From the NCBI GenBank assembly GCA_023391725.1, contig JAEWAH010000244.1, positions 1 to 12,420 of the forward strand: a stretch of DNA of 12,420 nt, in the 5' to 3' direction. The notes below the pieces were generated by a model. The model did not search any database, had not been told where the DNA came from, and saw nothing but the letters and a program-made list of their open reading frames with translations. Made by a program: the position numbers and the translations under genes. Origin of the DNA: Bacillota bacterium. Lineage in GTDB: Bacteria > Bacillota > Clostridia > Christensenellales > Aristaeellaceae. Below, in pieces: positions 6,240 through 12,420 of the stretch (position 1 is the stretch's first letter; every line of letters starts with the position of its first letter).

Positions 6240-7541
6240 TCACATCTTCCGCTTATCTATGACGCGCTTGGCTTTCCCCTCGCTGCGGGGCAGGCTGCCG
6301 GGCTGGCAAAGCTTCACCTCAGCGTGGATGAGCACGCTGGAGGCAAGGTCTGCGGCGATCCTGGCTTCCAAGGCTTCCAGCGATTTTACGGTGTCGCCCA
6401 CGAGGCTCGGGGAGAGCTCCACCTGCACCTCTACCGTGTCCAGCGCGCCAATGCGGTCCACCAGGATCTGATAGTGTGGCTCGACGCCCGGCACTGCGAG
6501 CAGCGCGTGCTCGATCTGAGAGGGGAACACGTTCACGCCCCTGATGATGAGCATATCGTCGGTGCGGCCGGTGATGCGGCCCATGCGCACATGGGTGCGG
6601 CCACAGGGGCAAACCGCGTCAGTGAGCACGGTCAGGTCATGGGTGCGGTAGCGCAAAAGGGGCATGCCGTGCTTGGTGAGGGTGGTGAAGGTAAGATCAC
6701 CCTCCTGGCCGTAAGGGAGGCTTTCGCCATTGGGGCCGATGACCTCCGGCAGGAAATGGTCCTCCCAGATGTGCATGCCCTGCTTTTCCAAACATTCCAT
6801 GCTAACCCCAGGGCCCATGACTTCGCTGAGCCCATATACGTTCAGCGCGTCGATATGCAGCATTTCTTCTATCTTATCCCGCATGGCCTCGGTCCAGGGC
6901 TCCGCGCCAAAGATGCCGGCCTTGAGCTTAATGCGATCAAGGCTGATCCCCGCGTTGTGCAGGGACTCGGCAAGGTTGATGGCGTAGGAAGGCGTGCAGC
7001 AAAGGGCCGTGGAGCCAAAGTCCTCCATCAGCATCAATTGCCGCTGGGTGTTGCCACCGCTCATGGGGATGACGGAAGCCCCCACCCGCTCCGCGCCGTA
7101 GTGGGCGCCCAGGCCCCCGGTGAACAAGCCATAGCCGTAGGCCACCTGCACCACATCGTTTTTCGTGACCCCGGCGCAGTACATGGCCCGGGCCATGAGC
7201 TCCGCCCAGCGGTCGATATCCCCGCTGGTATAGCCTGCCACGGAAGGCTTGCCCGTGGTGCCGCTGGATGCGTGGATGCGCACGATCTCCGATTGGGGCA
7301 CGGCAAACAGCCCGAAGGGGTAATTGTCCCGCAGGTCCTGCTTCTCGGTGAAGGGCAAAAGCGTGATATCCTCCACGCCCTTAATATCCTGCGGGGTGAT
7401 CCCCATCGCCTGCATCTTGTCGCGGTAAAAGGGCACATGCTCGTAAACCCTGCGCACCACGCCCCGAAGCCGCTCGCCCATCAGCTCCCGCAGCTGATCC
7501 CTGGGCATGCACTCCATGGTTTTGTTCCAATACAGATGCAT
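6240..7541 (-). CDS. paaK: Phenylacetate-CoA ligase, copy 1
   Basis: AMP-forming ligase of the adenylating superfamily that makes arylacetyl-CoA from phenylacetate (or a related arylacetate), ATP and CoA. The 433-residue length is normal. Seen: phosphate-binding loop SSGTTGKP (92-99); YGLSEVMGPG (236-245), the A5 aromatic/ATP motif; RYRTHD (297-302), whose Asp binds the AMP ribose; CPCGRTHVRMGR; hinge GRTDDMLIIRGVNVFP (325-340); and C-terminal GKAKRV with the catalytic lysine (about 423). Start: ATG 7541 has GGAG 10 nt upstream. GTG 7547 in the same frame has only 4 nt spacing; choosing it adds two residues. The gene follows iorB after a repeat-filled 409-nt gap and precedes the ACT gene. It is clearly diverged from copy 2, notably in the pocket segment 135-150, so a different arylacetate is possible. 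Confidence 0.94.
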   Translation of the reverse strand: MHLYWNKTMECMPRDQLRELMGERLRGVVRRVYEHVPFYRDKMQAMGITPQDIKGVEDITLLPFTEKQDLRDNYPFGLFAVPQSEIVRIHASSGTTGKPSVAGYTSGDIDRWAELMARAMYCAGVTKNDVVQVAYGYGLFTGGLGAHYGAERVGASVIPMSGGNTQRQLMLMEDFGSTALCCTPSYAINLAESLHNAGISLDRIKLKAGIFGAEPWTEAMRDKIEEMLHIDALNVYGLSEVMGPGVSMECLEKQGMHIWEDHFLPEVIGPNGESLPYGQEGDLTFTTLTKHGMPLLRYRTHDLTVLTDAVCPCGRTHVRMGRITGRTDDMLIIRGVNVFPSQIEHALLAVPGVEPHYQILVDRIGALDTVEVQVELSPSLVGDTVKSLEALEARIAADLASSVLIHAEVKLCQPGSLPRSEGKAKRVIDKRKM

Positions 7542-7601
7542 CTTCACCGCGCTCCTTTTAGGTTTGATCCATTACTAGTCAAGCTTGAATAAAGGCCGTT
7601 C

Positions 7602-7643
7602 CATTCCCCTCCTTGGAGGGGTGGCGCGTAGCGACGGGGTGGT
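7602..7643. repeat. Intergenic palindromic repeat, diverged type 1 relative
   Basis: CCCCTCC-TT-GGAGGGG (7606-7621) is a perfect 7-bp hairpin followed by GTGGCGCGTAGCGACG (7621-7636), which matches GTGGCGCGAAGCGCCG at 7714-7729 in 14 of 16 positions. The layout (AG/CT-rich hairpin plus GC-rich second palindrome) is that of the type 1 repeat. It lies in the gene-free gap 7542-7950. Confidence 0.6.
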
Positions 7644-7690
7644 CCGAAGGTGGCGAACAGTTTCAACCATATTGCGCAAAAATGCTTCCA

Positions 7691-7950
7691 AAAGCCTTTC
7701 CCTTGAGGGGAAGGTGGCGCGAAGCGCCGAAAGAGGTGTCGGTACGCATCGGCTTTGGAAATAGTGCATCCTTCTTTTTGCGCATAACACCTCTTCAGTC
7801 GCCCGCGGGCGGCAGCTTGCCACTCGGCTTGCTCAATCGGCGCGCCGTCCGCTGACGTTTCCCGCGCTTGTTTCACAAGCTTCCTCCGCTTCGCTTCATC
7901 CGCCACAGGCGGCGCGAAGCTTCGCAACTCAAGGGGAAGCCTTTGGGAGG
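7691..7950. repeat. Type 1 palindromic repeat, interrupted by another repeat
   Basis: The left half (7691-7738) contains CCCTTGAGGGG, then GGCGCGAAGCGCC, then GAGGTGT. The right half starts ACACCTCTTCAGTCGCCC at 7787 and should end in a CCCCTTCAAGGGG-like palindrome, but that palindrome is split: sequence up to about 7825 resumes with CTCAAGGGGAAGCC at 7928. The approximately 100 nt between belong to the type 2 repeat. The right end abuts the iorB stop codon at 7951. Two minus-strand frames of 82 and 127 codons cross this region; they follow the palindromes and are not genes. Confidence 0.65.
7831..7914. repeat. Intergenic repeat, type 2 (copy A, nested)
   Basis: Begins GCTCAATCG and ends TCGCTTCATCCGCCAC plus GGCGGCGC. 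The same start, end and several interior blocks occur at 10336-10421. It interrupts the right half of the type 1 repeat. Imperfect direct repeats AGCTTGCCACTC (7814-7825) and AGCTTCGCAACTC (7918-7930) bracket it, as a target duplication would. Confidence 0.6.
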
Positions 7951-8526
7951 TTACGCCCCAGCCCCCATATCAAACGCCTTCAAATTCACTTCCAGCGTTT
8001 TTGGGGGAACACATGCCTCAATGGCCTTGTGCCAAACTTCCTTCTCCCAAGGCAGGTACTTTGACAGCGCCCCCAGCAGTACCAGGTTCACCGCCCGGAA
8101 GCTTCCGCACTTCTCCGCCATGGTCAGTGCGTCCAGCTTCTTTACACGGCACACATCCTCCGATGCACACAGCGGCTCCTCCGGGTATTTCGCCGCTCCC
8201 GTTATCACCGGCATGGGCGGGATGCGCTGGCTGCTTGTGATCAGGCATCCGCCGGGCTTTAGGAAGGAAATGGCCCGGGCGGCCTCCAATTCCTCAAAGG
8301 CCAGCAAATAGTCCGCCGAGCCCATCGAGACCAATGGTGCATGCACACGTTCCCCCACCCGCACGTGGGTGATCACGCTGCCGCCACGCTGGGCCATGCC
8401 ATGGACTTCGCTGACCTTCACGTCGCAGCCTTCCTCCAAGGCGATATGCCCCAGGATCTTGCTGGCCAGCAGTGTCCCCTGGCCGCCCACACCCACGATC
8501 ACCAGGTCGAACACAGGCTTGCTCAT
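7951..8526 (-). CDS. iorB: Indolepyruvate:ferredoxin oxidoreductase, beta subunit
   Basis: Small subunit (191 residues, normal length) of the IorAB enzyme that oxidatively decarboxylates aryl-2-oxoacids to arylacyl-CoA, transferring electrons to ferredoxin. It is the pyruvate-oxidoreductase gamma-type domain: GVGGQGTLLASKILG (12-26) near the N-terminus and SEVHGMAQRGGSV (39-51) are the family signatures, followed by the ADYLLAFEELEA segment (71-82). No iron-sulphur motif is expected or seen. ATG 8526 overlaps the iorA stop as ATGA (4 nt), with GGGAGG 8 nt upstream; this fixes translational coupling and a one-to-one complex with IorA. The reading frame ends exactly where a dispersed repeat begins. 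Confidence 0.96.
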   Translation of the reverse strand: MSKPVFDLVIVGVGGQGTLLASKILGHIALEEGCDVKVSEVHGMAQRGGSVITHVRVGERVHAPLVSMGSADYLLAFEELEAARAISFLKPGGCLITSSQRIPPMPVITGAAKYPEEPLCASEDVCRVKKLDALTMAEKCGSFRAVNLVLLGALSKYLPWEKEVWHKAIEACVPPKTLEVNLKAFDMGAGA

Positions 8527-10247
8527 TGCGCTTCCCTCCCCGTCAGGATGGCTTTATGCGGGCATACGGACACGCACAGGCCACAGTCCACGCAAAGCGC
8601 GGGATTGATGCGCATGGTCTTCTCCCCCCGCTCGATAGCCGGGCAGCCCAGCTGCAGGCAAACGCCGCAATCGCGGCAGCTATCCACAATGGCGGGCACT
8701 TTTGTTCCTTTGAGAAGCAGCTCGCAAGGGCGCCTGACAATGACTACCGACACCGCCTCCCGGGCTGTTTCTTCCTTTAAAATTTGTGTCAATCCCTTTT
8801 GGTCAAAGGGGTCCGCCACCCGCACAGGTCTTACACCGCAGGCGGTGCAAAGCGCTTCCAGATCAAGCTGCGGTGCCGGCTCATCGTAGATGTTCTTGCC
8901 TGTGGCAGGGTTTTGCTGGTGGCCGGTCATGCCGGTGATGCGGTTGTCCAGGATCACCACGGTGATGGTGCCTCCGTTATACACCGCGTCGATGAGAGCC
9001 GTGATACCGCTGTGGATAAACGTGCTGTCCCCCAGCACCGCCACAGCGTGCCGGGAAAATTCCTTGCCCTGGGCCTTTTCCGCACCGAAAGCCATGCCGA
9101 TGCTGGCACCCATGCAAAGGCAGGCATCCAGCATATTGATGGGCGGGAGCGCGGCCATGGTGTAGCAGCCGATGTCCCCAAACACCTTCAGTTTCAGCTT
9201 CTTCATGGCGTAGAAGGCTCCCCGATGGGGGCAGCCAGGGCAGAGCACCGGAGGACGAGCAGGCAGTGTATCGGCAGGTTCCGCCGGGACTTCCTGCCCG
9301 AAGATCGCCCGTACGCGGCTTACAGAAAGCTCACCCTGAAGGCCGGTAAGGTTCTTGCCCTCTACCTTGATACCCATAGCCGCGACCTGCTGCTCTAGAA
9401 CAGGTTCCAGTTCTTCAATGACGACCAAACGTGTAACCTGTTGTGCAAAATCTACAATAAGCTTTTGGGGCAGGGGATGCACAAGCCCCAGCTTCAATAC
9501 GCTGGCATTTGGCAGTGCTTCCTTCACATACGTATAGCTGGCGCCGCTGCAGATGATGCCAAGGGATGTATCCCCCATTTCCATCCGGTTGACGGGCAGA
9601 GCGTTGGCGTCTTCCGCCAGGGCTTTCATGCGCTGTTCCACCACCACATGGCGCTTCCTTGCCATGCCTGGCATCATCACATATTTCATGAAATCCCGCT
9701 GGTAAGGCTTCACTTCCGCTTCGGCCCGTTCTTCCACTGTTACGGCGGAGCGGGCATGGGCGATGCGGGTAGTTAGGCGCACGAATACGGGAGTATCGTA
9801 TTTCTCGCTGAGTTCAAAGGCAAGTTTCGTGAAATCCTTGCACTCCTGGCTGTCGGAGGGCTCCAGCATGGGGATGTGGGCCGCCCGGGCGTAAAACCGG
9901 CTGTCCTGCTCGTTTTGGCTGGAATGCATGGCCGGATCGTCGGCGCACAGCACCACCATGCCTCCGGACACTCCAGTATAGGCCGCGGTGAACAGCGGAT
10001 CGGCTGCCACGTTCACGCCCACGTGCTTCATGCAGGTCATGCTCCTGGCCCCGGCCATAGCCGCGCCAAAGGCCACCTCCGCCGCCACCTTTTCATTTGG
10101 GGCCCATTCGCAGTTGATCTCCCGGTATTGGGATGCAAACTCCGTAACCTCGGTGCTTGGGGTGCCGGGGTAGCTGGATATCACCCGGACCCCCGCCTCA
10201 TAGGCTCCACGGGCCACGGCCTCGTCGCCCAGCATCAGCTTTTTCAT
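8523..10247 (-). CDS. iorA: Indolepyruvate:ferredoxin oxidoreductase, alpha subunit
   Basis: Large TPP and iron-sulphur subunit of IorAB, a strictly anaerobic enzyme acting on indole-, phenyl- and hydroxyphenylpyruvate. Seen in order: pyrimidine-binding domain with SSYPGTPSTEV (24-34); a central domain; TPP domain with CPGCPHR (336-342), GDSTFIHSG (406-414) and DNRITGMTGHQ (434-444); then two ferredoxin clusters, Cys 524/527/530/535 and 552/555/558/562, each ending Cys-Pro. The length of 574 is usual. Start: ATG 10247 gives MKKLMLGDEAVARG, the normal family N-terminus. An in-frame ATG at 10277 adds ten residues but has no Shine-Dalgarno; 10247 has only weak AGGA/TGGA signals, so 10277 is not excluded. 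It follows paaK copy 2 after a repeat and overlaps iorB by 4 nt. Confidence 0.96.
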   Translation of the reverse strand: MKKLMLGDEAVARGAYEAGVRVISSYPGTPSTEVTEFASQYREINCEWAPNEKVAAEVAFGAAMAGARSMTCMKHVGVNVAADPLFTAAYTGVSGGMVVLCADDPAMHSSQNEQDSRFYARAAHIPMLEPSDSQECKDFTKLAFELSEKYDTPVFVRLTTRIAHARSAVTVEERAEAEVKPYQRDFMKYVMMPGMARKRHVVVEQRMKALAEDANALPVNRMEMGDTSLGIICSGASYTYVKEALPNASVLKLGLVHPLPQKLIVDFAQQVTRLVVIEELEPVLEQQVAAMGIKVEGKNLTGLQGELSVSRVRAIFGQEVPAEPADTLPARPPVLCPGCPHRGAFYAMKKLKLKVFGDIGCYTMAALPPINMLDACLCMGASIGMAFGAEKAQGKEFSRHAVAVLGDSTFIHSGITALIDAVYNGGTITVVILDNRITGMTGHQQNPATGKNIYDEPAPQLDLEALCTACGVRPVRVADPFDQKGLTQILKEETAREAVSVVIVRRPCELLLKGTKVPAIVDSCRDCGVCLQLGCPAIERGEKTMRINPALCVDCGLCVSVCPHKAILTGREAQ

Positions 10248-10298
10248 GAAAGATTCCACTTCCTTGCTTTGCGCCATTATTGAATGACAATAGAGATT

Positions 10299-10316
10299 TC
10301 GTGCCTGCGGGCACGA
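10299..10316. other. 7-bp hairpin just upstream of iorA
   Basis: TCGTGCC-TGCG-GGCACGA is a perfect palindrome with a 4-nt loop, 22 nt before the longer possible iorA start. It has no T-run on either side, so it is not a terminator. It could be an operator, an mRNA 5' structure or the edge of the adjacent repeat. Confidence 0.35.
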
Positions 10317-10335
10317 CCAGGACTTTCCTCCCCTG

Positions 10336-10421
10336 GCTCAATCGTCGCGCTGCTGCGCTGCCGCTTGCATCGCTCGTTTCGCCAGTCTCCTCCGCCTCGC
10401 TTCATCCGCCACTGGCGGCGC
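10336..10421. repeat. Intergenic repeat, type 2 (copy B)
   Basis: Shares GCTCAATCG at its start and CCTCCGC-TCGCTTCATCCGCCAC-GGCGGCGC at its end with copy A (7831-7914), at nearly equal length (86 against 84 nt). The middle is looser but keeps CGCT-GTTTC. It fills much of the gap between paaK copy 2 and iorA. Confidence 0.6.
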
Positions 10422-10470
10422 TTCGGCTGCGGAGCCCTGGACCTTCGGAGGCATATACCAATAAATTGGA

Positions 10471-11760
10471 CTACTTCCTTAGATCAGTCACCCGCTTGGC
10501 CTTGCCCTCAAACCGCTTGAGCGTATTGGGCGATACGAATGTCACCTGGATATCGATCCCCAGCACCGTGCGCAATTCGCCTTGGATGTGCTTTTGCAGC
10601 GCTTCCAGTTCGCTCCAGTGCTCCAATAAGCTTCCGTCGATGAGCTCGGTCTTGACTTCGATGTGATCGATATAGTTACGCCGCTCCACCACGATCTCGT
10701 AATGCGGCCCGATGCCCGGCTGGCCGATGAGCACGCTTTCGATCTGGGAGGGGAACACGTTCACGCCCCTGATGATCAGCATATCATCGCTGCGGCCCTT
10801 CACCTTTTCCATGCGCACCAGGGTCCTTCCGCACTCACAGGGGTCATAGATGAGGCGTGTGATGTCGCGGGTCCGGTAGCGCAGGGTGGGCTGAGCTTCC
10901 TTGGTGAGGGTGGTGAGCACCAGTTCCCCTTCTGCACCTTCGGGAAGTACCTCGCCCGTATCCGGATCGATGATCTCGGGATAGAAATGATCCTCATTGA
11001 TGTGCATGCCCTTTTTGCAGGCGCACTCCCCCGACACGCCCGGGCCGATGATCTCGGTCAGCCCATAGTTTTCTGTGGCCAAAATGCCCCAGCGGCGTTC
11101 GATCTCCGAGCGCATTTCCTCGGTGGATCCCTCACCGCCGAACAGACCCACCTTCAAATGGATATCCTTAAGGACGCCCATCTGCTCGGCCACTTCCGCC
11201 ATATACATGGCGTAGCTGGGGGTGCAGATCAGCGCCGTGGAGCCAAAATCCCGCATCACGTTGATCTGCCGCTCCGTATTGCCGCCGGATATGGGGATGA
11301 TGGCTGCCCCCACCTTTTCCAGCCCGCCATGCAGGCCGAAGGCGCCTGTAAACAACGTATAGCCAAAAGAGATTTGGGCGATATCCTCCGCCGTGACCCC
11401 GGCGGCGGTGGCAATACGGGCGATGTTCTCCGCCCACATATCCAGATCAGCCTTGGTATACCCCGCAGTGATGGGCTTGCCCGTGGTGCCGCTGGATGCG
11501 TGAACGCGCACCACTTCTTTCATGGGCACCGCCAGAAGCTTGAAGGGGTACTGCTCCCTAAGTTCCAGCTTGCCCGTCAGCGGGATCAGGGAAATATCCG
11601 AAAGCGTCCTGATATCTTCCGGTTTTAGCCCCGCCTTGTCCATTTTTTCCCGGTACATGGGCACATGGTCATATGCATGGCGGACTGTCCAGCGCAAGCG
11701 CTCCAATTGTAACGCCTGCATGGCCTCTCTGCCGCAAGCCTCAATCTGCGGATTCCACAT
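10471..11760 (-). CDS. paaK: Phenylacetate-CoA ligase, copy 2
   Basis: AMP-forming arylacetate-CoA ligase, 429 residues. Motifs: SSGTTGKP (89-96), NYGLTEIIGPG (231-241), RYRTRD (294-299), CECGRTLVRMEK, GRSDDMLIIRGVNVFP (322-337) and GKAKRV (419-424). It is related to copy 1, by eye at about half of positions, but differs around the pocket: FGYTLFTGAFGLHGG (132-146) against YGYGLFTGGLGAHYG, and GLFGGEGSTEEM against GIFGAEPWTEAM. ATG 11760 is chosen: AAGGAG lies 10 nt upstream and the homology starts there; a longer frame to 11799 lacks this. It is the first gene of the iorAB cluster, with an extended -10 promoter about 100 nt upstream. PaaK next to iorAB is a recurrent neighbourhood in anaerobes and archaea. 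Its specificity (phenyl-, indole- or hydroxyphenylacetate) is not readable from sequence alone. Confidence 0.95.
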   Translation of the reverse strand: MWNPQIEACGREAMQALQLERLRWTVRHAYDHVPMYREKMDKAGLKPEDIRTLSDISLIPLTGKLELREQYPFKLLAVPMKEVVRVHASSGTTGKPITAGYTKADLDMWAENIARIATAAGVTAEDIAQISFGYTLFTGAFGLHGGLEKVGAAIIPISGGNTERQINVMRDFGSTALICTPSYAMYMAEVAEQMGVLKDIHLKVGLFGGEGSTEEMRSEIERRWGILATENYGLTEIIGPGVSGECACKKGMHINEDHFYPEIIDPDTGEVLPEGAEGELVLTTLTKEAQPTLRYRTRDITRLIYDPCECGRTLVRMEKVKGRSDDMLIIRGVNVFPSQIESVLIGQPGIGPHYEIVVERRNYIDHIEVKTELIDGSLLEHWSELEALQKHIQGELRTVLGIDIQVTFVSPNTLKRFEGKAKRVTDLRK

Positions 11761-11859
11761 CAAATTGCTTCTCCTTCCATACTGCCGGGCCTGCTTCACA
11801 AAAGGCCCATCCTACATTGCCGGCCAGGCAAACCGTACACCCGCCGGACACTACGCTTT

Positions 11860-11868
11860 AGTATAACA
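11860..11868 (-). promoter_or_regulatory. Extended -10 promoter for the paaK-iorAB module
   Basis: On the minus strand TG-T-TATACT (11868-11860) matches the extended -10 consensus TGnTATAAT with one change. The -35 region is poor (TTCATT-like at 16 nt), as is usual for extended -10 promoters. Transcription would start near 11853, leaving about 93 nt of leader before the paaK start at 11760. Confidence 0.5.
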
Positions 11869-11918
11869 AAGCCCGTCCAAAAATGAAAGTACCCGTGAGG
11901 GATTTATACATATAAGAA

Positions 11919-11950
11919 GGGAGGGCGACCTTTGAAGAAGAAGCCCTCCC
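11919..11950 (-). terminator. 8-bp hairpin after the membrane protein gene, weak terminator
   Basis: GGGAGGGC (11919-11926) and GCCCTCCC (11943-11950) pair perfectly around a 16-nt loop, 23 nt past the stop codon of the upstream membrane-protein gene. On the minus strand the stem is followed by TTCTTATA, a short imperfect U-tract, so it is a plausible but not strong terminator separating that gene from the paaK promoter. Confidence 0.5.
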
Positions 11951-11972
11951 GCGAAACTTTATCAGGAAAAAT

Positions 11973-12420
11973 TCATTCAGTATCCTGAGATCCATCCGGC
12001 GTTTTCTTGCCGGTGAGCATCCACAAAAGCAGCAGCAGGCACAAAAAGCCAAGTGCGGGATACACGATGCCTACCAATCTCGCAAAACCGATCACCGCAA
12101 AGAGCAGGAACACCACGCCCGTGATGGCAAAAGCCCTCCAATTGGGGATATAGCAGGTGAACATGTTCAAAAATCCCCGGGTCATGGCCAGCAGCGTGGA
12201 GAATACCGCCAGATACAGCCCGATGATGGCCATCCAATACCCTACCTTCCCATAATTGTTAAGAAGCATCACCATGGGCAAAGCCGCATTCTGAAGCTGG
12301 GGCTGGCGCATAAGTGCGGCGTTGGCAAGGGACAAAAGCGCAAGCAGGCACAGGCCCAAAAAAATGGCGGTGCGCACCGCCTTCTTGTCCGCCATGGTCC
12401 TGCCGACCTCACACATCACC
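11973..12420 (-). CDS. YkvI-like membrane permease, C-terminal part (5' end outside window)
   Basis: About 148 residues are visible; the frame reaches the window edge, so the N-terminus is probably missing. Four hydrophobic segments: about 15-36, 57-85, 95-115 and 117-137 of the visible part, then a short polar tail (GKKTPDGSQDTE). The segments GYWMAIIGLYLAVFSTLLAM and GFARLVGIVYPALGF resemble the C-terminal half of YkvI-family proteins (COG3949), distant relatives of amino-acid/sodium symporters; I rely on remembered family pattern, not a search. Internal ATG at about 12395 lacks a good Shine-Dalgarno, so a short complete protein is less likely. Its stop is at 11973, before a hairpin. A link to the aromatic acid module, such as uptake, would be speculation. 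Confidence 0.6.
   Translation of the reverse strand, partial: VMCEVGRTMADKKAVRTAIFLGLCLLALLSLANAALMRQPQLQNAALPMVMLLNNYGKVGYWMAIIGLYLAVFSTLLAMTRGFLNMFTCYIPNWRAFAITGVVFLLFAVIGFARLVGIVYPALGFLCLLLLLWMLTGKKTPDGSQDTE

Noticed and set aside
6324..7592. Plus-strand open frame of 422 codons opposite paaK copy 1
   Set aside because: Antisense shadow of a clear PaaK gene; the composition is His/Gly/Val-rich with no domain, and the same effect is seen opposite copy 2 and iorA.
7544..7927. 82- and 127-codon minus-strand frames between paaK copy 1 and iorB
   Set aside because: Both translate the nested palindromic repeats; the apparent peptides are low-complexity Arg/Pro/Ala strings produced by the repeats.

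Overview
The window reads as a chromosomal segment of an anaerobic, fairly GC-rich Clostridia-type Bacillota, probably a gut or rumen lineage. Three things point there: oxygen-sensitive ferredoxin-dependent indolepyruvate oxidoreductase genes, strong Bacillota-style Shine-Dalgarno sequences (AAAGGAGG) before most genes, and GC-rich palindromic intergenic repeats of the CCCCTTGAGGGG type that I associate with gut Clostridia genomes. The lineage is inferred from these traits, not from a marker gene. Every supported gene lies on the minus strand, so transcription runs from high to low coordinates. I see no tRNA, rRNA, CRISPR array, transposase or phage gene.

In transcription order: (1) 12420-11973, the C-terminal part of a multi-pass membrane protein resembling YkvI-type permeases, ending before a hairpin. 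(2) 11868-6240, an aryl-acid / aromatic 2-oxoacid module: phenylacetate-CoA ligase (paaK copy 2), indolepyruvate:ferredoxin oxidoreductase alpha and beta (iorA, iorB, overlapping by 4 nt), then a second, diverged phenylacetate-CoA ligase (paaK copy 1). A good extended -10 promoter precedes the first gene, and palindromic repeats fill the gaps after it and after iorB. (3) 6162-1493, a tight gene string: tandem ACT-domain protein, alanine racemase (alr), 5-formyltetrahydrofolate cyclo-ligase, an unrecognised membrane protein, 16S rRNA m2G966 methyltransferase (rsmD), phosphopantetheine adenylyltransferase (coaD), and a coiled-coil protein typical of the coaD neighbourhood, closed by a clear intrinsic terminator at 1457-1485. 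(4) 1492-749, a gene-free stretch with a nested palindromic repeat element and a structured, possibly regulatory leader. (5) 748-1, the N-terminal 249 residues of an HlyD/MacA-type efflux adaptor that runs off the window and has no complete reading frame inside it.

How the genes fit together: IorAB interconverts aryl-2-oxoacids (indolepyruvate, phenylpyruvate, hydroxyphenylpyruvate) with arylacetyl-CoA, CO2 and reduced ferredoxin. The PaaK enzymes join arylacetates to CoA with ATP. Together they could ferment aromatic amino acids or, run in reverse, build them from phenylacetate and indoleacetate by reductive carboxylation. The ACT protein is a plausible amino-acid sensor linking this module to the housekeeping string. 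The direction of flux cannot be read from the sequence.

The least explained parts are non-coding: a 257-bp element with 22-bp terminal inverted repeats (1170-1426), a repeat-within-a-repeat after iorB (7691-7950), and the leader ahead of the efflux adaptor (roughly 755-990), which holds a UUCG-capped hairpin, a 17-bp terminator-like stem and a hairpin overlapping the ribosome binding site. No strikingly novel protein system is evident.
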